This document shows, piece after piece, positions 13,744-19,006 of a stretch of 19,006 nt of DNA. Made by a program: the position numbers and the translations under genes. This DNA is from Nitrospira sp. GTDB taxonomy: Bacteria > Nitrospirota > Thermodesulfovibrionia > Thermodesulfovibrionales > SM23-35. The notes beneath the pieces were generated by a model. It was not told the origin of the DNA, ran no database searches, and saw only the letters and a list, made by a program, of their open reading frames with translations. The stretch lies in assembly GCA_016873575.1 (NCBI GenBank), contig VGWY01000020.1:1-19006 (forward strand), given 5' to 3'. Each line of letters opens with the position of its first letter. The stretch's first letter is position 1.

Positions 13744-15027
13744 TTACCATTGATGCAAATTGTTTTTGGTAATCGTAATTAAAGGCATCCCCTTTAAAAC
13801 CCAGCCATCAAAAGGGGTATTCTTACCTTTTGATAAAAATTTATCCACTTCCACCGTGAACTCTCTATTTATATCGAGGATAACTACATCTGCATCTGTT
13901 CCTACCTTTAATGTTCCTTTCTCTATTTTCAGAATTCTTGCGGGATTTAAAGCCATCTTCTCTACTAATTGACTCATTGTAAGAACATTTTCTTCAACAA
14001 GCTTAAGGCTTAGTACCAATGCTGTTTCTAATCCTGAAATTCCTGCTGGAGCAAGGTCAAACTCACGTTGTTTTTCATCAGAATGGTGGGGGTTATGGTC
14101 AGTTGCAATCACATCAATAGTGCCGTCTTTTAATCCTTCCTTTATAGCTTCTATATCGCTTTTTGTCCGCAATGGGGGATTTACCTTTGCGTTTGTATTA
14201 TAGCCCTTCACTGCATCTTCAGTGAGGCTGAAATAATGAGGGCATGTCTCTGCTGTGACATTTACTCCCCTTTTCTTTGCATCCCTGATTAATTTCACTG
14301 AGCCCTCTGTTGATACATGCGCAATATGAAACCTTCCCCCTGTGAGCTCTGATAGGGAAAGGTCCCGGTAAACCATAATTTCCTCAGCCTCTGAAGGAAT
14401 TCCCTTGAGACCAAGAGTCACTGAAAGCAGCCCTTCATTCATCACCCCATCTTCAGATAGGGTTAAATCCTCACAGTGAGAGATTATAGGAACATTGAAA
14501 GCCTTTAAATACTCAAGTGCCCTTCTCATCATCAGGCTGTTCATCACAGGACGGCCATCATCAGAGAATGCAATACACCCCTCATTTCTCATTGTGCCTA
14601 TCTCAGCAAGTTCTTCGCCTTTCTGTCCTTTGGTGATTGCACCAATAGGAAGGACTGTGCAATAGCCTTCTTGTGCAGCTTTTCTTATTATGAATTCTGT
14701 AACACTTGCATTGTCATTGACAGGGTATGTGTTTGGCATGCAGCAAACAGTTGTAAATCCCCCCTTTACTGCAGCTTTCGTCCCTGTTTTTATGGTTTCC
14801 TTATATTCAAAACCAGGCTCTCTGAGATGTACATGCATATCAATAAGCCCAGGGATTACCATGAGACCATGCGCATCAATAATTCTAAGTTTGGAGTGCT
14901 GAGTGCTGAGTGCTGAGTGCTGAGTGCTGACTTCCTTTATCTTCCCATTCTCAATCAATATATCCCCGACTCCATCTATCCCTTGAGATGGGTCTATAAT
15001 ATGTCCATTTTTGATTATTATCTTCAC
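13744..15027 (-). CDS. pyrC: Dihydroorotase
   Basis: Class I dihydroorotase of 427 residues converting carbamoyl aspartate to dihydroorotate. Zinc and substrate motifs are intact: DMHVHLREPG (His65, His67), FSDDGRPVM, SHCED, HIAHVSTEGS and ATDHNPHH. I chose GTG at 15027, preceded by GAGAGG, because it opens the family-typical VKIIIKNGHIIDPSQG. A TTG at 15051 would add eight residues. The GTG overlaps the stop of a 30-codon ORF (GTGA), so translation is probably coupled to it and through it to pyrB. A heptamer array inserts TQHSALSTQHSK at about residues 35-46, between the N-terminal beta-sandwich strands. In relatives PyrC and PyrB can associate, and the gene order here fits. Confidence 0.95.
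   Translation of the reverse strand: MKIIIKNGHIIDPSQGIDGVGDILIENGKIKEVSTQHSALSTQHSKLRIIDAHGLMVIPGLIDMHVHLREPGFEYKETIKTGTKAAVKGGFTTVCCMPNTYPVNDNASVTEFIIRKAAQEGYCTVLPIGAITKGQKGEELAEIGTMRNEGCIAFSDDGRPVMNSLMMRRALEYLKAFNVPIISHCEDLTLSEDGVMNEGLLSVTLGLKGIPSEAEEIMVYRDLSLSELTGGRFHIAHVSTEGSVKLIRDAKKRGVNVTAETCPHYFSLTEDAVKGYNTNAKVNPPLRTKSDIEAIKEGLKDGTIDVIATDHNPHHSDEKQREFDLAPAGISGLETALVLSLKLVEENVLTMSQLVEKMALNPARILKIEKGTLKVGTDADVVILDINREFTVEVDKFLSKGKNTPFDGWVLKGMPLITITKNNLHQW
14894..14930. repeat. Heptamer tandem repeat GAGTGCT x5 inside pyrC
   Basis: Five perfect 7-bp units plus two bases. On the minus strand they encode STQHSALSTQHS, where the second TQHS shows the 7-residue (21-bp) protein period that a 7-bp repeat creates. 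Confidence 0.9.
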
Positions 15028-15116
15028 CCCGTTAGACCTCTCTTTAAACAATTACCGAGATATCGCATACCCATCCCTGATCTTAAATAATACCATGCAG
15101 GTCTAATGGGGCTCAT
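15024..15116 (-). CDS. 30-codon ORF bridging pyrB and pyrC
   Basis: The ATG overlaps the pyrB stop (ATGA), and the TGA overlaps the GTG start of pyrC (GTGA). AGGAG inside the last pyrB codons lies six bases before the ATG. The product, MSPIRPAWYYLRSGMGMRYLG plus CLKRGLTG after one Asn, is basic and aromatic. I know no such family. The double four-base overlap and good ribosome-binding site argue that it is translated, perhaps mainly to carry ribosomes from pyrB into pyrC. It could instead be chance in a short spacer. Confidence 0.5.
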   Translation of the reverse strand: MSPIRPAWYYLRSGMGMRYLGNCLKRGLTG

Positions 15117-16033
15117 CTTTTCACTCCTGCAAGGAGATACATGACTGCCATCCTGACTGCAAGGCCATTGGTAACCTGTTCGAGAATCACTGACCTTGGA
15201 CCATCTGCAATCTCTGATGTGATCTCAATCCCTCTATTCATGGGGCCGGGATGCATCACAATAGCATCATCTTTCGCGAGAGAAAATCTTTCTGCTGTCA
15301 GCCCCCAGTTTTTGGAATACTCCTCTGTGGATGGGAAAAAACCCTTGCCCTGTCTTTCCATTTGTATCCTTAGCATGATCACAACATCAGCGTCTTTTAA
15401 ACCTGCTTCCATGTCATGAAAAACTTCAACACCAGTCCCTCTTATTTCTTCTGGTATTAAGGTTGGAGGACCAATCAACCTCACCCTTGCACCAAGTTTT
15501 GTCAAGCAGTAGATATTTGATTTTGCAACCCTGCTGTGGATTATGTCTCCCACAATTGCTATTTCAAGGCCTTCAATCCTTCCCTTCTTTTCTCTTATGG
15601 TAAAGGCATCAAGGAGCGCCTGGGTCGGATGTTCGTTCGTTCCATCTCCAGCATTTATCACTGATGCTCTGAGTTTTTTAGCGAGGAGATGTGGTACCCC
15701 TGCTGAGGAATGTCTTATGATGATGAAATCTGCACCAAGGGCCTGGACAGTCAAAACTGTGTCAATCAGACTCTCTCCCTTAACCACACTACTCGTTGGT
15801 ACCGAGAAGTTTATGACATCTGTGCTCAACCTCTTTGCTGCAAGTTCAAATGATGTCCTTGTCCTCGTTGATGGTTCAAAGAAGAGGTTTACAGCAGTCT
15901 TTCCCCTGAGGGTAGGAACCTTTTTAATATCCCTTCCGAGCACATCTTTAAAACCTGCAGCAGTATCGAGGATTAAGTTTATCTCATCCTTTGAAAGTTC
16001 CTTTATCCCAAGCAGGTCTTTTCTATTTAGCAT
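15113..16033 (-). CDS. pyrB: Aspartate carbamoyltransferase catalytic subunit
   Basis: PyrB transfers the carbamoyl group from carbamoyl phosphate to aspartate. It has 306 residues, the usual length. The carbamoyl-phosphate-binding STRTRTSFE (55-63), HPTQ (135-138) and the aspartate-domain HPGPMNRG (261-268) are intact, as is the loop VPTSSVVKGESLIDT (78-92) that closes over the active site. No pyrI regulatory subunit gene is present, consistent with the PyrR-controlled pyrB type. It starts three bases after the pyrR stop with GAGAGA upstream, and its last codons contain the AGGAG used by the following 30-codon ORF. Confidence 0.97.
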   Translation of the reverse strand: MLNRKDLLGIKELSKDEINLILDTAAGFKDVLGRDIKKVPTLRGKTAVNLFFEPSTRTRTSFELAAKRLSTDVINFSVPTSSVVKGESLIDTVLTVQALGADFIIIRHSSAGVPHLLAKKLRASVINAGDGTNEHPTQALLDAFTIREKKGRIEGLEIAIVGDIIHSRVAKSNIYCLTKLGARVRLIGPPTLIPEEIRGTGVEVFHDMEAGLKDADVVIMLRIQMERQGKGFFPSTEEYSKNWGLTAERFSLAKDDAIVMHPGPMNRGIEITSEIADGPRSVILEQVTNGLAVRMAVMYLLAGVKR

Positions 16034-16036
16034 TGC

Positions 16037-16579
16037 TTATCTCTCAGTGTCCACCTTTTCCAGTATTACCCTGTCTTCCAATCCTTCTTCCTCGAGATGA
16101 ACTTCAACTGTTTCACTCAATGCCGTGGGAATGTTTTTACCAACATAGTCAGCTTTTATAGGAAGTTCCCTGTGCCCCCTGTCAATCAAAACAGCAAGCT
16201 GGATAGCAGCAGGTCTTCCCAGATCCATTAAAGCATCCATTGCTGCCCTGATTGACCTTCCCGTAAAGAGGACATCATCTACAAGAATAATCTTTAAATC
16301 ATTCACTTCAAAAGGAACCTCTGTTTTCCTGATAACAGGTTGTTCCTTTCTTATATTAAGGTCATCCCTGTAGAATCCAATATCGAGGAGACCGACAGGA
16401 ATATCCTTTTTTTCAATCTCTTTAATCTTTGAGGCAAGCCTCCTTGCAAGATGCACTCCACCTCTTTGTATCCCAACAAGGCCAAGCCTTTCTATACCTT
16501 TGTTCTTCTCTATTATTTCGTGGGCTATCCGTGTCAAAGCCCTGTCAATATCCTTCTTATTCATTAATTCCTTAAGCAT
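16037..16579 (-). CDS. pyrR: Bifunctional pyr operon RNA-binding attenuator / uracil phosphoribosyltransferase
   Basis: PyrR binds UMP/UTP and the pyr leader RNA to promote early termination, and often has uracil phosphoribosyltransferase activity. The 180-residue product shows ALTRIAHEIIEKNKG (14-28), GLVGIQRGGVHLARRLA (33-49) and the PRPP loop IILVDDVLFTGRSIRAAMDAL (97-117). The C-terminal ALSETVEVHLEEEG is also typical. I chose ATG at 16579, preceded by GGGGTGA, although an ATG five codons later also has AAGGA upstream. A longer open frame to 16609 would start inside the terminator hairpin and is rejected. It is the first gene of the operon, just after the attenuator, so it regulates its own synthesis. 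Confidence 0.95.
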   Translation of the reverse strand: MLKELMNKKDIDRALTRIAHEIIEKNKGIERLGLVGIQRGGVHLARRLASKIKEIEKKDIPVGLLDIGFYRDDLNIRKEQPVIRKTEVPFEVNDLKIILVDDVLFTGRSIRAAMDALMDLGRPAAIQLAVLIDRGHRELPIKADYVGKNIPTALSETVEVHLEEEGLEDRVILEKVDTER

Positions 16580-16590
16580 TTTCACCCCAT

Positions 16591-16622
16591 AAAAAAACCT
16601 TCCCCTCATTGAGAGGAAGGTT
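16591..16622 (-). terminator. Intrinsic terminator of the pyr attenuator
   Basis: In the minus-strand RNA, AACCUUCCUCUC pairs with GAGGGGAAGGUU (12 bp with one G-U) around a 3-nt AAU loop, followed directly by a U-tract. It lies between the promoter and pyrR. Its 5' arm can alternatively pair with GGAAAGGU of the upstream PyrR hairpin. Confidence 0.88.
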
Positions 16623-16659
16623 CATTCAATCTTTAAAGATTTAATCACGCTACTCCTTA

Positions 16660-16691
16660 CCTTTCCAGCCTCACCGGGCTATGTTTAAAGG
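16660..16691 (-). promoter_or_regulatory. PyrR-binding leader RNA hairpin (anti-antiterminator)
   Basis: The minus-strand RNA folds with lower stem CCUUU/AAAGG, upper stem AGCC/GGCU and hexaloop CGGUGA, matching the CNGNGA loop consensus of PyrR sites. The 3' strand (GGAAAGGU) can pair instead with ACCUUCC of the terminator, giving an antiterminator. PyrR with UMP bound would stabilise this hairpin and let the terminator form. Confidence 0.82.
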
Positions 16692-16698
16692 CGTTAAT

Positions 16699-16728
16699 AT
16701 TAAACCATAAACCTGAGGATGATGTCAA
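16699..16728 (-). promoter_or_regulatory. Promoter of the pyr operon
   Basis: A perfect -35 TTGACA (16728-16723) and a -10 TTTAAT (16704-16699) with an 18-base spacer. Transcription would begin just before the PyrR hairpin. Confidence 0.65.
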
Positions 16729-16814
16729 ATTGTCCTGCTTTTGTAGTAATATAGAATCCATAGAATTTTCATATAAGCCACACTTTTATAAATTAAAAAA
16801 GAAAGAAGACAAAG

Positions 16815-17279
16815 ATGAGTCCAGATAAGGAACATCCAGAGAAAAAAAAGGAGTCGGCGGCATTTATTACATCAAGGGATACCCTTGACGGTGCTTATCC
16901 AGGTCTTATTTTGGGTATTAATGCAAGACGTCTGGGGATGGAGGCTGTTGTTTTTTATACCTTTATGGGGATCAACGTAATACGTAAGGGTTGGGCAGAT
17001 AAAGCGAAATTTCATCCTCCAGGAATGATGGGAGCTATACCGGGAATGTCAGCCATTGCAACATGGATGATGAAGGGAAAGATAGAAAAGGCACAGATAC
17101 CCGCCCTTGCCGACCTTCAGGAGATGGCTATGCTTGAAGGTGTAAAGTTTGTTGCCTGCAGAATGACCGTTGATATGATGGGTCTTACACAGGATGATTT
17201 TATCGAGGGAGTTAAAATACAAGCTGCTGAGGAATTCCTGAAATATGCAAAGGATTGCAAACTCTGTTTGTTTACATAA
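16815..17279 (+). CDS. DsrE/DsrF/DrsH-like family protein
   Basis: A 154-residue soluble protein. After a charged 13-residue N-terminus the DsrE-like alpha/beta fold begins (SAAFITSRDTLDGAYPGLILGINARRLGMEAVVFYTFMGI). It resembles the DsrE2/COG2210 subgroup, with PPGMMGAIPGMSAIATWMMKGKIEKAQIPALADLQEMA and FVACRMTVDMMGL. Cys115 lies at the position of the conserved sulfur-carrying cysteine of this subgroup, and a C-terminal C-x-x-C (148/151) is also visible. Family members transfer sulfur or persulfide, often in sulfate-reducing or sulfur-oxidising bacteria. The exact partner is not shown by the context. It is divergent from the pyr operon. Only a weak AAAGA-type ribosome-binding site is seen before the ATG. 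Confidence 0.85.
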   Translation: MSPDKEHPEKKKESAAFITSRDTLDGAYPGLILGINARRLGMEAVVFYTFMGINVIRKGWADKAKFHPPGMMGAIPGMSAIATWMMKGKIEKAQIPALADLQEMAMLEGVKFVACRMTVDMMGLTQDDFIEGVKIQAAEEFLKYAKDCKLCLFT

Positions 17280-17474
17280 TATTTATGTCCTTATTTTACC
17301 TGAATTTCCTTTTGAAATCATGCATTCATGATTCTTATTGAACATGCTGTTAAGTGAAGAGTAAAACACTGGCGTAGTGGTTACAGGCTGATGTTTGTTT
17401 CCACTGTTTCTCTCCGTTTCCTCTGAGAGTGTCACAATATCTCAACCATACCCTATCTCCAGCATCTTCTCATC

Positions 17475-17508
17475 AAACCGTACGTGAGGTTTTCCCTCAT
17501 ACGGCTTT
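17475..17508 (-). ncRNA. Group II intron domain V
   Basis: The minus-strand RNA has the AGC catalytic triad in AAGCCGUA, pairing with UACGGUU, then a 2-nt CG bulge, an upper stem UGAGG/CCUCA and a GAAA-like cap. Size (34 nt) and layout match domain V. It lies about 30 bases after the stop of the reverse transcriptase. Confidence 0.88.
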
Positions 17509-17539
17509 CCTGTCCTCTTCTTAACAAGGCATTATTCGC

Positions 17540-18841
17540 CTATCGGCTTGAAGCTGCTTTCGGGTAGATATATCGTATCCGATAGTCATTGTATAAACCA
17601 CATCTCTTGTATATATCTTCCCTACTCCACCGCTTCCAGCCAAAGCCCTTCAGTTTCTTCCTTCTCATTACAAGCTTCCGCACCTTCTTTTCTATGTCAT
17701 CTCTGACTTTGCAAAAGGTGCTGTTGCTGTTGCCTACTCTGAAGTAATTCACCCATCCACGTATTACTGCGTTGACTGCTTGAATCACTTCTTTTAACGG
17801 CTTGTTCCAGTTTGCCTTGAGCACTGATTTTATCTTCTTGCCGATTTCTTTGCGTTTCTTCTTCCGTGGTGTCTTGCTAACATAGGTCTTTCCTTCACGG
17901 TTTTTGTTAAGCCGAATGTCAAAACCAAGAAAGCTGAAGCAGCCTCCTTCTTTGAGGTTCACTATTTTCGTCTTTTCCTCGTTCATCTGCACCTGTAGTT
18001 TGTCCAGTTCCTCTTTTAACCGCTCCTGTATCTTCTTCAGCAGCCAATCCTCATTCGGATGTCCATGTACAAGTATAACCATGTCATCTGCACTACGAAT
18101 GTAGTCAAGGTTATTGTAGCCTTTGCGGCGGGTTACTTCCTGTGCCCGTTGCATCATCTCGTCTACTTCATTGAGATAGATGTTGGACAACAAGGGCGAT
18201 ATTATCCCGCCCTGCGGTACTCCTTTCTTGCCGTTCGCCTTGAGTATGAGTTTCAGTAGATGCATGATTTCATCATCATGTACCCTTCGTGCTATCTTCT
18301 CCAGCAATATGTGATGCCTTATGTTATCAAAGTATCCGCTTAAATCTACATCTACTACTCTTGTAAGTCCATGCAATATGCCCTTGGTTACCCTGTCTAT
18401 GGCCTGATGTGCATGTCGCTTCGGTCTGTAACCGTAAGAACAACCCTTGAAGTCCGCCTCAAATATCGGCTCAAGTATTAGCTTCAGTGCTCCTTGTACT
18501 ACACGGTCTTTAATAGTCGGTATGCCAAGTGTTCGGGTCTTGCCATTTCCTTTAGGTATCTCAACCCGCCTGTTCGGCATCGGTCTATAAGCCCGTGTGA
18601 GGAGTTCCTGTCTTATCCCTTCAAGAAATCCCTCAAGCCCTTCTGCCTCAATGTCTTCAAAACTCTTTCCATCAATTCCATGTGCTCCATTGTTGGCCTT
18701 GGCCAATCTGTAGGATTCCTTGAGAACTTCCTCTTTGCAGATATGACAGTATAATCCCCAAAACCTCCAGTGCTTCTCGGTCTTCGCCTTGCTGTATATC
18801 TTTCTCCTCAGCTCCTGCAGGCTTATGGAAGCCTTTATCAT
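17540..18841 (-). CDS. ltrA: Group II intron-encoded reverse transcriptase/maturase
   Basis: A 433-residue intron-encoded protein. The RT domain (about 35-330) contains NNGAHGIDGKSFEDIE, RPMPNRRVEIPKGNGKTRTLGIPTIKDRVVQGALKLILEPIFEADF, SYGYRPKRHAHQAID, VVDVDLSGYFDNIRH (first catalytic Asp), GVPQGGIISPLLSNIYLNEVD and IRSADDMVIL. The last replaces the usual Y/F of the YADD box with Ser250 but keeps both aspartates. The maturase/X domain follows (RGWVNYFRVGNS, GFGWKRWSREDIYKRCGLYNDYRIRY). There is no HNH endonuclease domain. I chose the ATG at 18841, with GGAGGTG upstream. A TTG at 18862 would add seven residues and start inside that ribosome-binding site. It splices its own intron and supports retrohoming. 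Confidence 0.92.
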   Translation of the reverse strand: MIKASISLQELRRKIYSKAKTEKHWRFWGLYCHICKEEVLKESYRLAKANNGAHGIDGKSFEDIEAEGLEGFLEGIRQELLTRAYRPMPNRRVEIPKGNGKTRTLGIPTIKDRVVQGALKLILEPIFEADFKGCSYGYRPKRHAHQAIDRVTKGILHGLTRVVDVDLSGYFDNIRHHILLEKIARRVHDDEIMHLLKLILKANGKKGVPQGGIISPLLSNIYLNEVDEMMQRAQEVTRRKGYNNLDYIRSADDMVILVHGHPNEDWLLKKIQERLKEELDKLQVQMNEEKTKIVNLKEGGCFSFLGFDIRLNKNREGKTYVSKTPRKKKRKEIGKKIKSVLKANWNKPLKEVIQAVNAVIRGWVNYFRVGNSNSTFCKVRDDIEKKVRKLVMRRKKLKGFGWKRWSREDIYKRCGLYNDYRIRYIYPKAASSR

Positions 18842-19006
18842 TCTTCCCTGCCTCACCTCCAATAAAAGATTTGAGATACAGTAGAGCCCCTTCGCTCCTG
18901 CAAGGTTATGTTGTCCTTGCCATCTTCACTACTACAGGCTCATCCGCCACCCTCTTGTCTGTCAGCCCACTTCGTCAATTGACTTATAGGGCTTACCATT
19001 GCTCCT

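Larger units (their letters stand above)
17475..19006 (-). mobile_element. Group II intron, 5' end beyond the window
   Basis: The intron is recognised from its reverse transcriptase, a canonical domain V downstream of it, and structured pre-ORF sequence (18863-19006) containing the familiar GAGCGAAGGGGC stretch. The limit given here is the 3' edge of domain V. Domain VI and the true 3' splice site lie further left, somewhere in 17280-17474, and could not be placed. No intron class is assigned. Confidence 0.8.

Noticed and set aside
16580..16609. Upstream start for pyrR at 16609
   Set aside because: It would begin inside the terminator hairpin. The ATG at 16579 has a GGGGTGA ribosome-binding site and fits the family N-terminus.
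17316..17333. Terminator for dsrE (AATCATG-CATT-CATGATT)
   Set aside because: The hairpin is A/T-rich, only 7 bp, and is not followed by a U-tract on the plus strand.

Overview
The window is bacterial and centres on one long minus-strand operon for UMP biosynthesis, read right to left: pyrR, pyrB, pyrC, a second dihydroorotase, accessory genes, carA, a nucleotidyltransferase cassette, carB. Gene order, a PyrR-type attenuator, a DsrE-family neighbour and genes full of heptamer tandem repeats and G/C-rich palindromes resemble genomes of Nitrospirota or of the former Deltaproteobacteria. That assignment is an inference and no phylogenetic marker is present.

Left edge (1-3400): a decaying accessory region. 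It holds remnants of a flavoprotein and a cupin on the minus strand, an internally deleted REP-type (Y1) transposase bounded by perfect 18-bp inverted repeats, a BrnT/CopG-type toxin-antitoxin pair, a gene-poor stretch with an antitoxin-like remnant, an AAA/DUF4143 ATPase with a palindromic operator-like promoter, and a 3' tRNA-Leu fragment that resembles an integration scar. A second AAA/DUF4143 ATPase follows (3408-4649). Both ATPase genes appear to be leaderless.

Centre (4795-16728, minus strand): a sigma70-like promoter and a PyrR-binding hairpin plus intrinsic terminator precede pyrR. pyrR and pyrB are nearly contiguous. A 30-codon ORF overlaps the pyrB stop by 4 bases and the pyrC start by 4 bases. 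After pyrC come a MITE-like element and an AT-rich second dihydroorotase, then a pRiA4b ORF-3-like gene, a small frameshifted gene, an unknown 336-residue gene and carA. A nucleotidyltransferase starts directly after the carA stop and overlaps a 58-codon partner. carB follows. carA, pyrC and carB all carry in-frame heptamer arrays, and carB also carries palindromic elements at two domain junctions, making it about 90 residues longer than usual.

Right edge: a divergent DsrE-family gene (plus strand), then a group II intron on the minus strand with a clear domain V and a maturase-type reverse transcriptase. Its 5' end runs out of the window.

Together, CarA/CarB make carbamoyl phosphate, PyrB joins it to aspartate, and the dihydroorotases close the ring. 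PyrR senses uridine nucleotides and would shut the whole unit down by attenuation. The inserted genes would be co-transcribed with this housekeeping pathway unless they have their own promoters.
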